The notes under the pieces were generated by a model. It did not search any database. It worked only from the letters and a program-made list of their open reading frames with translations, and was not told the origin of the DNA. From Myotis daubentonii (lineage: Eukaryota > Chordata > Mammalia > Chiroptera > Vespertilionidae): a DNA stretch of 64,000 nucleotides. The stretch's first letter is position 1. Each line of letters starts with the position of its first letter. The stretch spans positions 50,925,408-50,989,407 of the forward strand of contig NC_081848.1 in assembly GCF_963259705.1 (NCBI RefSeq), in the 5' to 3' direction. The translations under genes and the position numbers were made by a program. Below are positions 1-11,389 of the stretch, one piece after another.

Positions 1-7
1 CTTACAT

Positions 8-242
8 GGAACTCCATTTTAAAAATATGTCTATTCAGAGAGGAAGGGAGAGGGAGAGGGAGAGAAAGAGAAACATCAATGATGAGAAAGGATCACTGAT
101 CAGCTGCCTCCTGCAAGCCCCCCACTGGGGATAGAGCCTGAAACCCGGGCATGTGCCCTGACCAGGAATCGAACCATGACCTTCTGGTTCATAGGTTGAT
201 GCTCAACCACTGAGCCACGCCTGTTGGGCTGGAACTCCATTT
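8..242 (-). mobile_element. VES-type SINE
   Basis: The minus strand reads a tRNA-like head (ggctcagtggttgagcatc), a B-box-like stretch (ggttcgattcctggtcaggg), a CT-rich block and an A-rich tail. It is flanked by a 12-bp perfect target-site duplication GGAACTCCATTT at 8-19 and 231-242, showing recent retroposition. Confidence 0.93.
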
Positions 243-887
243 CATAAAATAACGTAATCAAAAGGTCACAGCCCACGTCTCACCCGTCATTAGTCACGTT
301 GGTATCATGTACCCTGGTATAAAGCACCGAGAGGAGCCCTTCACCTCCGGCATCCTTCTCCAAAATCCATAACCCGGCCTAACCATTAGGAAGATCAGAG
401 CACCCGGATTAAGGGACTTTGCACACAGAGCTGACCCATCCCCTTTGAAACGGTCAAAGTCGTAAAAGACAAAGACAGACGGAGAAACTGTACAGAGGGG
501 AGAGAACTAAGGAGAAATCATGACTTAATTCAATGTAGGATCCTGGATTGTATCCTGGAACCAAACAAGGAAGCGTGTGGAAAAACTGGCGTAGTCCAAA
601 TCGAGTCTGTAGTTCATGGCAGCACGCCGGGGTGGATTCCTTCGTTATGGTGACAGTATCGGGATTGCTCCCAATGTTACCATTACAAGCAGCTGGGTGA
701 AGGCTATGCAGGAACCATCTGTGCTATCTTTGTCATTTTTCCATAAATCCAAAATTATTTCACAATTAAACATTGTTTTTAAATGGTAGCACCAAGAGAG
801 CGCTGTAGGTTGGAGTTGGGAATGGGTGCTGAGGAGGAAGGAGGAAGATGCCCAAAGCCTGTGCCTGATGGGCACCCTTCTTGCTCC

Positions 888-888
<1 letters not shown>

Positions 889-934
<46 letters not shown>
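889..934. repeat. (CA)n microsatellite
   Basis: An uninterrupted CA dinucleotide run of about 45 bases in the intron before the first exon. A second, short GT run is at about 1011-1024. Confidence 0.97.
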
Positions 935-937
<3 letters not shown>

Positions 938-1321
938 TTCACCTCTTGGCAGCCACAGGATGTATTTTGAAAATGATTTTGCTCGCCGCTTCATTATTAT
1001 ATTTAATATTTGTGTGTGTGTGTGACAACCATGTGAAATGGGTAATGCTCCCATTTTACAGATGCAGAAACTTTAGGGAAGTTCATTGCCAAGGTCACTG
1101 GGCTGGGAAGTGAAAGAGTCAGGATGCAAACCCTAACTCTCGGGCTCCCAAGCTTGGCTGTGCCCGTCCTTGGGCATCGCCTGCTGCTTCTGCCTCACTT
1201 CCTGAGCTCACGGAGGGTCTCCTTCTTCCGGAAATTAGTCCCCTATCCTCAGCCCCAGGCCCCCTCCCTGCTATCTGGGTTCTGGGACCCCACCACCAAT
1301 GCACTGATTTGGACTTTGCAG

Positions 1322-1471
1322 CGGCCAGCCTTTTCCAGCCGGAGTTTGGGCTCCAGTCAAGAGGGCAGCGTCAGTAAAGAAGGTGGAAATCAGAACAAAG
1401 TCAAGTCCATGGCAAGTCAGCTGCTGGCCAAGTTCGAGGAGAGCTCTCGGAACCCTTCGCTCATGAAGCAG
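1322..1471 (+). CDS. MICAL2: MICAL2 linker exon (between CH and LIM)
   Basis: This is a 50-codon exon, phase 0 at both ends, bounded by an acceptor ending at 1321 (tttgcag) and a strong donor gtgagt at 1472. It encodes a Ser-rich segment with the peptide [18 protein letters not shown], a predicted helix typical of the MICAL2 region between the CH and LIM domains. The upstream in-frame extension to 1124 is intron. The short polypyrimidine tract makes the exact 5' edge slightly less certain than the 3' edge. Confidence 0.88.
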
Positions 1472-1604
1472 GTGAGTCCCATCACTTGCGCACTGGACCG
1501 GCCTTCTCGGTGACCAGAACTGAGAAGCCGGCAGAAAGGTTCCGGCTACGGATGGGTTTCAGGTGAGCCAGCCACGCCTGGCTCAAGCGAGCCTTCTTCT
1601 AGAC

Positions 1605-1823
1605 CAGGAGTCAGCAGAATTTTCTAAAAGGGCCAGGTAGCCAATACTTTAGGCGTCAGGGGCCATCTGATCTCTCTGCAGCTACTCAACTCTGCCATTG
1701 TCCCATGGAAGCAGCCGTAGACAATACCTCAACAAATGTGCATGCATGTGTTCCAATAAACCTTTATTTACAAAACAGGCTGCAGGCCCGATTTGGCCAG
1801 AGGCCCGCAGTTTGCCACGCCTG
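1605..1823. mobile_element. Ancient hAT-Charlie-type DNA transposon
   Basis: The ends are CAGGAGTCAGCAGAATTTTC and GCAGTTTGCCACGCCTG, imperfect inverted repeats of the CAGGGGTCAGCAAACT class. Between them lies a recognisable internal part (aaagggccaggtagccaata ... ttccaataaacctttattta). The flanks show no clean duplication, so it is old. Confidence 0.75.
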
Positions 1824-1918
1824 TTGTGCATGAGAGAAGAATCCTATCCCTAGTTTGGTTTTACTTTGCAACATAACTTGGTTCGCAGCCACTGATGAGA
1901 TGTACAGGTGGGAGGAAG

Positions 1919-2245
1919 CGTTAGAGCAGCGGTTCTCAACCTGTGGGCCGCAACCCCTTTGGGGATCGAATGACCCTTTCACGGGGGTCGCCTAAGACCA
2001 TCGGAAAACACATATATAATTACATATTGTTTTTGTGATTAATCACTATGCTTTAATTACGTTCAATTTGTAACAATGAAAATACATCCTGCATATCAGA
2101 TATTTACATTATGATTCATAACAGTAGCAAAATTACAGTTATGAAGTAGCAACGAGAATAATTTTATGGTTGGGGGTCACCACAACATGAGGAACTGTAT
2201 TAAAGGGTCGCAGCATTAGGAAGGTTGAGAACCACTGCTTTAGAG
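1919..2245 (-). mobile_element. Young non-autonomous hAT, long form
   Basis: The element spans 1927-2237 with terminal inverted repeats CAGCGGTTCTCAACCT / AGGTTGAGAACCACTG. It is flanked by an 8-bp duplication, CGTTAGAG / CTTTAGAG, with one mismatch. It retains an internal AT-rich segment (about 2005-2095) missing from the two short copies at 5698 and 10261. It is in the opposite orientation to them. Confidence 0.92.
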
Positions 2246-2999
2246 TGTTGGCTGCCTGGGAGAGCACCAAGTCCTTGGTGAGAAGACCCACCTAACCAAG
2301 GGGAAACTGAGTCACGGGTCTTAGCTCCCTGTGGGCCTGCAGCAATGGGGACCGACTTCCCAAGTGTTGTGGTGCCTCTCCCTACTCCCTCTGGTCAGGT
2401 TGGCAAGGCTGAGTGTCTGACCAGGGACTCTGGCTTGGGGTCTGCACTGCATGGCTCAGTTCGCTCCCCCAAAGACCTCTGGGAGGCCACTGCCACATCA
2501 CCAAAGCTTGGGGGGTGGTCTTTCTTTGGAGAATACCTGTCCCATGACAGATGAGGCTCCTCTCAGGAGGAGGGCAGACGCTAGGTTAATTCAGCTTTTA
2601 GGTGATCATAGAGGTCCCGCTGGCCTTGAGGTGGACCATGCTCCTCCAGACAGACCTTCCCAGGAAGCAGGCGTTCATAGAAGGGGGTCATGTCCTGAGA
2701 CTTCCTACTCTAACGTTTTGTCTCAGTTGCCCCTCTGCAGGCTGGGTCCCTCGCAGCCCCCAGTGTTGCTGGAGCTTCTCCCATCAGCTCCCTTCCCCTG
2801 GTAGGCGGGAAGCTCTTCCATTTCCAGGAGACTCTGGGGCCGGCCACCCCAGCCTGGCATGGGCTCTGGCAGGGCCTGTCCAGTGTCCGGGTCTGAGCCA
2901 ACAGCAAGGCCTCCCTGAATTCACACCTTGTCCCTGAGGAGGGGACTCCGGGACTTGCTGTCCACCTGCGCAGAGAGCCAGGGCTCCGATTTCCTGAGG

Positions 3000-3110
3000 G
3001 GGGGGGGGGGGGCCTCGCCGGACCTCAGCCCAGGGCACGCTCGCTCTCCCTGTACCTGAAAACTCTCGCTCCCTTCCTCCCTTCCTCCCTTCCTCCCTTC
3101 CTCCCTTCCT
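3000..3110. repeat. Poly-G run and (CCTTCCTC)n low-complexity tract
   Basis: A run of 14 or so G bases at about 3000-3013 is followed at about 3070-3110 by an uninterrupted CCTT/CCTC pyrimidine repeat. The pyrimidine tract lies 80 bases upstream of the exon at 3187. Confidence 0.9.
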
Positions 3111-3186
3111 GTCCTCTCAGTCTGACTCGGCCTTTTCTTTCGTGTTTCCTGCGGCTGCTATCTTGGACTCCCCGTCCTCCTCCCAG

Positions 3187-3309
3187 GAACGCCATGTCTC
3201 GGGGGTAGGTAAGCCTGTCCTTCGCTCGTCCTCTGACCCTCCTGCTCACTCATGTTGTCTCCAGCCGGAAGAGCTCACAGCCAGCCCACCGCCTCCTCTG
3301 AAAAGGCAG
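3187..3309 (+). CDS. MICAL2: MICAL2 linker exon
   Basis: A 41-codon exon, phase 0/0, with acceptor cctcccag and donor gtaggg. It begins ERHVSGVGKPVLRSSS and ends PPPPLKRQ, a low-complexity Ser/Pro-rich piece of the disordered linker before the LIM domain. The stretch fits the known MICAL2 linker well. No catalytic or metal-binding residue is present. Confidence 0.9.
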
Positions 3310-3954
3310 GTAGGGCTCCTTCCAGTGGATGGGGTCTTGGTGAAGCCAGAGGGACCCCTGATGCAGAGGGGTGGGCTCAGTCGGCCTCTGCGTGCCCAAG
3401 TAGGGCTGATCATAGGTTTCTCTGGGAAGGCAGACACAACATGCGGTCCTTCAGCCAGTCGGGGGTATCGGCTGACAACCACGGTGCTTCTGGTGCTCTG
3501 ACTGGGAACACAGACCGCACCACCTGGTCTGTGATCTGTTTTGTCGGCTGCCCCAGAACACAGCGTTAGCTGCAGACCACATACATAGGCTGACGTGTAA
3601 AGGGATGAGAAAGTGGCAGCGATGGTGGAATGGGCGTAGGTGGCCGCTTGGCTGCACGCCCTGAAGGGGGAAGGCTGGGGTGTGGCTCAGGCCTCCTGGC
3701 GCCCGAGGAGACAAGGCCCCGCGTGGTGTGCAGGCGCAGCGGCAGCCGGGCACTGTGGCTTTCCCCGGCCAGCATCTCTGGGTTTGGAATTTGCACACAC
3801 TCACTCTTTTGACCACAGCATTCAGAGATGGCTGGTCAGCATGAGACATGTGTGTTGCTTCTGGGCAGTGGAGGCTGAATGAGGTCAGTGGGGGTATGAA
3901 GCAGCGATGTCGTCTTAGTGTATAAGAATTACCTAAAGAACCATTTTTTTTTTC

Positions 3955-4125
3955 AATTAAAAAAAATGGGTACTTAAAAATACCAATATCTGGTGCCCAT
4001 CCCAAGACCAATTAAATTAGAACCAATGAAGGTCAGGCCCAGTCTTGGGTAGTTTGTTAAAGGGCCCCGGTGGCTGTGGTGTGCGTCTAGGATTGAGAAC
4101 ATGGGTGGTACAGGTTTTGATTCAG
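3955..4125 (-). mobile_element. Ancient MER20-like hAT fragment
   Basis: The segment resembles MER20 read in the antisense direction: ttaaaaataccaatatctgg, cccaagaccaattaaattag, and a gattgagaac end. Internal deletions and the lack of a clear duplication make the boundaries approximate. Confidence 0.5.
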
Positions 4126-4432
4126 TGGGTCTGGAAGGAGGCCCAATAATCATGTTAAGGAGGATGTCAGATTTATATAATGTTATTAACCAATGTTGCC
4201 TCAATAAATTAAGTTAAAAAGGAAATGTAAAAAAATAACAATAAAGAAAGAAAAGGAGAGGTCAGGTGATTCTGATGCAGATGGTAGACCATCAGCACCT
4301 GAGGTTAGTTTGGAATCTTACTCAAGGTGACACCTGGTGCGCCCTGGGCCCCTGGTCCTCCTGGGGGTCCTCATGTTGGGGGCGATGCAAGGGCCCTAGT
4401 AGGGAAGGAAGCTTGATTTGTCTTCTCTCCAG

Positions 4433-4639
4433 CTCCCCTCCGTGGTTGTGACGGGGCATGTGCTCCGAGAGATAAACCAAGTGTCCGCCGGTGGCGAGTG
4501 CCCGAGCCGGCCCCGCAGAACCCGAGCCCAGTCTGATCTGCAGCTGGGGGGGCGCGAAGAAAACCCTGCCTGCCAGGGGGCGCTGGCCCTGTCGGGGGTG
4601 CTGCGGCGGCTGCAGCTAGTGGAGGAGAAGATTCTCCAG
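4433..4639 (+). CDS. MICAL2: MICAL2 linker exon
   Basis: A 69-codon exon, phase 0/0, with acceptor tctctccag and donor gtgaaa. It contains [17 protein letters not shown] at its start, an Arg-rich stretch, and [17 protein letters not shown] at its end, which looks like an amphipathic helix. Only 225 bases separate it from the next exon, so the two form a closely spaced pair. It belongs to the CH-LIM linker; no separate enzymatic role is visible. Confidence 0.9.
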
Positions 4640-4864
4640 GTGAAAGCCTTGCCCTGGGCCCTGCCTCTTCCCTGGTCCGGGGTGCCCTCCGTTCCCCTTC
4701 TTCCTCCGCCTGCCCAGGGTGGGTTCCTTCTCTGCCTGTTCATGCCCTGTCCCCCGTCCTGTGTGTGGGGAGTGAGACAAGCCTGCCTGACTGCCCCCCA
4801 CACCCCACAATCCCAGGCTCTGTCACTCTCTCTTTTTCTTTCTCCTTTCTCGCCTTGGCTGCAG

Positions 4865-4966
4865 AAGAGGGCTCAGAACTTGGCCAACAGGGAATTTCAC
4901 CAAAAGAACATTAAGGAGAAGGCGGCTCACCTGGCCTCCATGTTCGGCCATGGGGACTTCCCGCAG
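4865..4966 (+). CDS. MICAL2: MICAL2 linker exon (helical segment)
   Basis: A 34-codon exon, phase 0/0, with acceptor ttggctgcag and donor gtaaac. It encodes [20 protein letters not shown] followed by [14 protein letters not shown]. The charged, Ala-rich composition continues the helix begun by the preceding exon, so together they may make a short coiled-coil stretch. This is one of the best conserved linker pieces of MICAL2. Confidence 0.92.
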
Positions 4967-5689
4967 GTAAACGGGGTTCAGAGCCCCAGGAGCCCGTGAG
5001 GCGGCCGCGACTCAGCCTCTGGAGCTCCGTGTCCTCCTTCCCACTGCTTTTATAGCAGGAGGCACGATTCATCTGTCAAGCCACTAAAGAGTTCAAGGTG
5101 CTGTCTTAAAAAGATGCAAATAAGAACACTCAAAATAGGTAGATAAGTCAGAACAAAGGGGAAACCAAGAGAGAAAAGTGAGCTCCGATCAAAGGCGAAC
5201 GTTACTGAACAGAAACTCGGGCTGTTAGACACAAAGAGGAAAAGCTGCTCAGTTGCAAGAATTACACGGCAGCGCCTTTAAGGTGAAAGCAGCCCAGTTG
5301 CTCATGATGTTTGGGGGCCTGATGAGAATCTCCCCGTGGCCTTGATCGGGGAAACACTGAGGAAGAGGTCAGCCCCACGCCTTGACCTGCACTCTGCTCC
5401 CCCAAAAGGCAGCGCGGAGCCCAGGAGAATGGCTTTGCCTTAGAATACACAGCACAGCCCCCGCGAGCCAGGAGCTTATTTAGAAACTTGCAGAAAAGAA
5501 GAGCGTGTGCAGGCAAGGAGATGAAAGAATTGATATGAGGTCCCACAGCGCCTGTATGTGCCAGGTGCTCTCTTGCAGCAAACCTGGTCTCTAGAACATT
5601 CCTGTCCGCTGCTCTCACTCAGTCTCCTCCAGACCTGAGTCCTCTGCTATTCGGCAGAGTCACTGGCCTGGGAAGGAGGCTTTGCATTT

Positions 5690-5917
5690 ATTTAGCTCAG
5701 TGGTTCTCAACCTTCCGGCCCTTTAAATGCAGTTCCTCGTGTTGTGACCCAACCATAAAATTATTCTCGTTGCTACTTCATAACTGTAATGTTGCTACTG
5801 TTATGAATCGTCATGTAAATATCTGATCTGCAGGATGGTCTTAGGCGACCCCTGTGAAAGGGTCGTTCGACCGCCAAAGGGGTCGCGACCCACAGGTTGA
5901 GGACCGCTGATTTAGCT
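5690..5917 (+). mobile_element. Young non-autonomous hAT, short form
   Basis: The element is 5698-5909 (212 bp), starting CAGTGGTTCTCAACCTTCC and ending AGGTTGAGGACCGCTG. It is flanked by a perfect 8-bp duplication, ATTTAGCT, at 5690-5697 and 5910-5917. It is nearly identical to the copy at 10261. Confidence 0.96.
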
Positions 5918-6303
5918 CATGTTTAGGTGGCACAGGTGTCGGCAGCTGCAGAGGCCATCTGCCCCGAAGTAGCCCAGGATTCTCCTTCCCTAAGCTTGCA
6001 CCTGCCACTTTAGACCAAGTCCTCAGGACTTCGCTGGTGTCTGTGGCAGACACAGGCAGCATCAGGATGGACCTGCTCCAGCTGGTACAGTGTGACAAGG
6101 GAGTTGGAGCAGTTGGAGCAGAAATGTAGCCAGGAGCCAGACAGCCCTGCTGGGCTCCAAAGACAGAGGCCTCCGCTTGGTCCCGAGAGGCGGGCCTGGA
6201 TGTCCCTTCCCCTCCTCGCATGCGCAGGCAGGGGCTGCACGCAGGCGCGCATACTGGGCCTTCTCTGGGGATAATCACTTTCCTCTGTTTCTGTTCTGTG
6301 CAG

Positions 6304-6429
6304 AATAAACTACTCTCTAAAGGCCTGTCTCCTACTCAGCCTCCGTCTTCTCCCTCCTGCCTTCCATCTCCTGATCCAGCTGCCGCTTCCTCTCCATCGG
6401 CTGTTGACTCTGTTTCTCCTGCCAGAAAG
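6304..6429 (+). CDS. MICAL2: MICAL2 linker exon (Ser/Pro-rich)
   Basis: A 42-codon exon, phase 0/0, with acceptor ctgtgcag and donor gtagtt. It begins [14 protein letters not shown] and ends [10 protein letters not shown], with many SP and PSP motifs that are plausible proline-directed phosphorylation sites. Because the next cassette exon (11327-11389) is broken, the transcript is expected to join this exon directly to 15095, giving SPARK followed by LTVGKVSSG in frame. Confidence 0.9.
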
Positions 6430-7862
6430 GTAGTTGTCCCAAACAATTAGCTCCCCTCACTCCCTGCATGTTCCAAGATGCCTGCTCTGCTCGGCCCGCA
6501 CAGCCAGCTGAGCTCGGTCTGGCTGAGGTGGAAATCTGCAAGGTACTTTCCAACGGTCCCGAGTTTGGTTCTGGTTTTGTGTTGGACCCAGCACCAGAGC
6601 AGAAACAGGCAGCCCTCAAAAGCTCTTCTAGCACCGCTTATTCGTCCAGCGAGCTTTAGCCGGACACACACCGTATGCCAGCCACTGTGTCAGGTGCTGA
6701 GGAAATGAACAGGAGGTTTCTCTTACTACAGTTTAGATGGCAAAACGGCACATCAGCCTAGAAATAAGTAACTCTTTGCCATATGAAATCGCTGCTATTT
6801 GGCTATTTTTGACCTAACAAAATGGCAGTTTTATGTGGTGAACCTAATATAATACTAATCATTAATTCTGTGAGAGGCAGAAAGGGCAAGGTTGCAGGAA
6901 CTCAGAGGGGAGAGGCCTGGCAGGACTCGCAGGAGGGAGCATGGGGCTGAGTGTTGAGGGTTATAAGGAGGATTTGCTGAGAGAAGCGAGGGGAGGGCGT
7001 TTTAGGAAGGGCTGGGCATGTGCCACGGCAGGCAGACAGGACTTCATGGATGGAGGGTCAGGATTCTGGTGAGACTTGGACTTGGGGATAGAAGTATTCT
7101 TAGGGGTGCAGAGAGTGAGTATGAAAGCGAGCCCACTCTTCTCGCATTAAGGAATTGCATTGGGTCCTCTTCCAAAGAGCCACTGAAGGCTCTTCTTCAT
7201 GTTCTAGAACCTAGAAGGTAGCAGTGCAGAGGTTGGCTTGGAGGGAGGGAGAAGGAGGTGGGGAGCTACCTCCGTTTAAATTGATCATGAAATGCACCGT
7301 GAGCAACTGTTAAATGTGGGCTCTGGGCACTTTTCGTGTTTCCCTTTGTCCTCCTGATACCTAATACGCCGAGAACACGCCCAGGCTGGGAGGGAGAGGG
7401 CAGCCTCCGGAGAAGCGTGGCCGTGGAATGGATGAGCCTGGAAACGGGCACGAGGCCACTCCTTTAGCCGTAGCGCATGGCAGTGGCCTTGGAGTCTCTT
7501 CCCCACAGACCGTGCTCCTCTGAACACATCCAGTCTGTCTAGCAGTCGCCTGCGCTGAGCTCGGCCGGCGGGGCTAACTGTCCCCATCAGAGTTCCTACT
7601 CATTTGCCTCTAGCTGTTAGCTGATGCACAAACCACCCCCCTGCTGCTGCATTAGTGGGAAATTAGGAATTGCCTCATGGTGTAGATGGGGGCTAGGCCC
7701 CCTTTCCCTCCACCACGGTGGGAAGAAGGGTGTTGATACCGTCTCTAGGAAAGGAACGAGCAAGGAATCTTATCAGCCCCCCCCCCCTCCGCCCCAAGGT
7801 CCCCATCATGGTGTGACACATCCCTGGAATGGAGAAACACACTTTCTGTCTTCAAGTCCACT

Positions 7863-8123
7863 GAAAATAGCCAAGGCTGCCCGGCCAGTGTGGCTCAGTG
7901 GTTGAGCATCAACCTATGAACCAGAGGTCACAGTTCAATTCCCAGTCAGGGTCCATGCCGGGGTTGCGGGCTCGATCCCCAGTGTGGGGTGTGCAGGAGG
8001 CAGCCGATCAATGATTCTCTCTTATCATTGGTGTTTCTGTCTCTCTCTCTCCCTCTCCTTTCCTCCCTGAAATCAATACAAATATATTTTAAAAAAACAA
8101 GAAGAAGAAAATAGCCAAGGCTG
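7863..8123 (+). mobile_element. VES-type SINE with 17-bp target-site duplication
   Basis: A full-length plus-strand VES (7880-8106) with tRNA-like head, B-box-like ggtcacagttcaattcccag, (CT)n block and A-rich tail. The perfect duplication GAAAATAGCCAAGGCTG occurs at 7863-7879 and 8107-8123. Confidence 0.97.
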
Positions 8124-8819
8124 AGATGCCCACATTTGTCCCAGGTCAGCCTTTGATCAGCTGTTTGACCTTAAGTCTCCTCACCTGTCTGGGCCTCCAT
8201 TCTCTCCTCAGCAAGAGCATGATTCCTGGCTCACGTGATGGTGAGCTGCATGGGTGGAGACTGGCATTTTTGTCACCAGCCTCACCAAAAGGCTTCAGCG
8301 CAGCCTTTTTGCCCTTCCCTGGGGCAGTGCTTCCTGCTGTGGAAAAAGGTCACCGTCACCCTTGACAGGAGGATAAAGGTGAGGGCACTTGTGCATAGAC
8401 AGGCAGTGGCTCATGCTCGGGGCTGGGCGGTCGGCCCACGCCTTGCTTGTCTCTGGCCCAGCCCCTCTCTGGCTGGTCCTGGTCAAGGCCCTCTGTTACC
8501 CCTGCTTTTCTTTTGACCTCAGGATGGCCTGGCTTGCTCACTGCCCTGTCAGGGCTGAGGGCAGAGCCACCACACTTCCCAGCTTTCCCTGACGTGGTTT
8601 CCTGTAGGTATTAGTTCTCTAGGTGGCGGCAAAAGGCAGCTGCCTGGGTGCATGTGGGGCGTCCGTGTGCGACAGACGCTTCTTGTCAACGGGATTGTCT
8701 CCTGTCTCAGCATCCTCACAGCATCACAGGAGGCCCCGGCCGCCGCTTCCCCAATGGCTCTCCAAACAGCGTCACACCGATGGCACTCCTCAGCGAGTCA
8801 GTGAGGAAGCGTTCACTCA

Positions 8820-9060
8820 TTAGACAAATATTTGTTGAGTGACAGCCTGGTGTGAGCATCTCAGGCTCTTGGGATGCACATCAGTGAGCAGGAGTTATGT
8901 CCCTGCCCTGATGGGACTTGCCGCCTAGTAGGGGGAGTAACCAGCAATAATATGATACAGAAGTAAGTTATGCCATGTGTCAGAAGATAAGATGATACTT
9001 CCTATGGAAAAGTAGCAGATAGCAGGGACTTGGCGTGTAAGGGGAGGGTAGCAATTTCAA
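8820..9060 (+). mobile_element. L2/MIR-class ancient repeat
   Basis: The text attagacaaatatttgttga ... gatgggacttgccgcctagt ... is the usual pattern of an old L2-type 3' fragment. Boundaries are approximate. Confidence 0.45.
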
Positions 9061-10252
9061 TGGGGTAACAGGAGGTTCTTCCTGAGAAAGTGGGAACCGA
9101 GCAGAGGCCACGGAACAGAAAACGGGGAGGAGACGAGTGCCTGGGGTCCTGGCCTCAGCCGGAGGTTCTCTCCTCTGCGCCATGCAGGCCCAGTGCGAAT
9201 GGAGGGAGGGCTGCAAACGGGGTGGACTTTGGGATGGCCAACCCCCAGTCCCCTGGCTACCACCTCTAGAGCTTTCGTTCTTTGTTCCTTTGTTCCTTGT
9301 TTCTCCCTGGTTTTTCTTTTTTCTTACCCCATCTCCTAAGCCAGCCGTGGCCATCAAACGATGGTATAACTGGGCTATTTTAATAGCATTCATCTTATGT
9401 GCCTTTCACAGAAGTGTGGCTGGGAATGATTGGGGAGCTCTCAGAAAGGGCCACCCTGGGACCCCGGGCAAGTCACTTGCCCTCTCTGTGCTTTAGTTTC
9501 TCCATTTGCAAAAAGCACCCAGGTTTGCACCTGACACCCACAGAGCCCTCCAGCTCTCACCGTAAAGCCATTGTAGGCACTTAGGAGAGAATGTTGCCAG
9601 CTGTATGGCCAACTTCCCCCCCTCAACTTCCCTCCCTCTCTTACCACGCCCCACCATTGACTTGGCAATGGGCTGTGCACATGCAGAATCCAGCAGAATG
9701 AGGTCTCCTCATAGAAGAAATGCCTGCCCCTTACAGTAAGTGACAATTCGGGGACAAACAACGTCATTCAGTTGGTGGGGCTCAGGGAGCCTCCCTCCTG
9801 AGGGCCGGGGGCCTTGCGGCTTCTTCCAACAGATTGCGGGCTTCTCTCGTGGCCCAGTGACCCAAGTCTGCCTCCATTCAGGGGAGCTGGGGTAAGGGAA
9901 GTGCACGTGGGAACGGACGCTAGTCCTTGGCCACTCCTGGCCGTCCGCCTGTCCCTGCTCCTACCCAAGGCCCCACACTGCAACTCTGTGGATCTGGGAA
10001 TATCACCTCCTCATGGGAGCAGACTTAGCTGGACTTGCCATGAGGAGCACATGTTACTCACGGGGACAGAAACCTGGGCCACCGACTGCCTTCAGAGTAC
10101 ACAAACCCACCCTCTCAGACTAATGTTCTGTCTTAAATTTCAGAGTAATACTGCTGGGTTTTTTTTATTTGTTTAGTTTTGACCTGAAGAGTTTCAGAGA
10201 ATCTTGAGGGCTTCTCATTTAGGGCCCAGATTCTTACCCCAGAATCTTGTCT

Positions 10253-10480
10253 TTCTAGACCAGTGGTTCTCAACCTTCTGGCCCTTTAAATACAGTTCCT
10301 CATGTTGTGACCCAACCATAAAATTATTTTCATTGCTACTTCATAACTGTAATGTTGCTACTGTTATGAATCGTAATGTAAATATCTGATATGCAGGATG
10401 GTCTTAGGCGACCCCTGTGAAAGGGTCATTCAACCGCCAAAGGGGTCGCGACCCACAGGTTGAGAACCGCTGTTCTAGAC
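10253..10480 (+). mobile_element. Young non-autonomous hAT, short form
   Basis: The element is 10261-10472, 212 bp, with termini CAGTGGTTCTCAACCTTC / GGTTGAGAACCGCTG and a perfect 8-bp duplication TTCTAGAC at 10253-10260 and 10473-10480. It shares its internal deletion with the copy at 5698. Confidence 0.96.
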
Positions 10481-11079
10481 CTAGACTATGGAATCACATC
10501 CAGTCTTATGCCCTCAGCACCACCAGACTCATCCATCCCATCAAACCAGCCCACCTGCAGCGGGTCAGCCCCCCTCATCCATTAGTTAACTTCTTCATTT
10601 CAGAAGGGCGGCCACCGCCCATCAGGCTTCTGCCCCGGCTGCTAGCCATGTGCCCTCTGCTGAGCTATTGTTACGAACAAGGTAGCGGCTGAGTGTTTGC
10701 TCAGCTGAGCAAGAGGGACGGCCTCTCCCTCTCGGGGCTGGAGACTGTGGTTAGTCCTCCTGGGTCTGAGAGCAGTGTGCATTGCAAAGGGAGCTTTCTC
10801 TCCCCTCCTGGGTGTTTGCTTTAAAACTGGATTTGCAGGGTTTACTCTAGAGCTTTGCATGTTCGAGGGAAGCTGGGCAGTCGTGGGCGGCAACCTGCCT
10901 TGGTCTCCTCTGACACAGGGTAGATCTCAAGGCTGCCTCCAACCTCACTGTCCTTCTCTCTGTCCCAGGGACACACTAGGCAGCTTGTTGGACGCGTCCT
11001 ACGTGTAACCCAGCCGGGGCGGTTTTACTGTGTGGCGTGCTGGTGGCAGGGAGGCAGGATGCTGTAGGGAGAAGGATAT

Positions 11080-11240
11080 GGGCTTGGAGTCAGAGCACCG
11101 ATTCCTGCGTGGCCTGGGACAAGCCAGCGGACCGCCCAGCGCCTTAGTTTCCTAACCTGTAGAGCGGAGATGACAGCGGCTACTCCTCAGGGTCACTGGA
11201 ATAATGCAGTGGTGACCTTGCCTGCGGTAAAAATGCCTGA
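11080..11240 (+). mobile_element. MIR SINE
   Basis: The segment contains ggagtcagagcaccgattcc, ccttagtttcctaacctgta and a terminal ggtcactggaataatgcag, the standard order of an ancient MIR element. Confidence 0.7.
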
Positions 11241-11326
11241 AGCAGTAAATGTGCTCTTTCCCGAGTGGAGGAGAATTCTAGAAGAAAGCTCACTTACCTA
11301 AAATGCATGCTGAGTCCTCTCTGAAG

Positions 11327-11389
11327 GCAAAGAAGTCACCTTCGGGTTTCTGTTTCCATCCTAGCCACTTGGGAGCAGCGCGGCCTTAG
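11327..11389 (+). pseudogene. MICAL2: Decayed MICAL2 cassette exon
   Basis: After an AG at 11326, the frame reads A-KKSPSGFCFHPSHL-GAARP-stop. This is 21 codons, the same length and start as a 21-codon cassette exon I recall from other mammalian MICAL2 (KKSPSGFHFHPSHL...). Here the last codon, CAG in the intact form, reads TAG (11387-11389), and the donor position reads GG instead of GT. The upstream tract is also weak. Being 63 bp and phase 0/0, its loss leaves the reading frame intact. Comparison with the intact exon is from memory of the family, not from an alignment run here. Confidence 0.72.
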
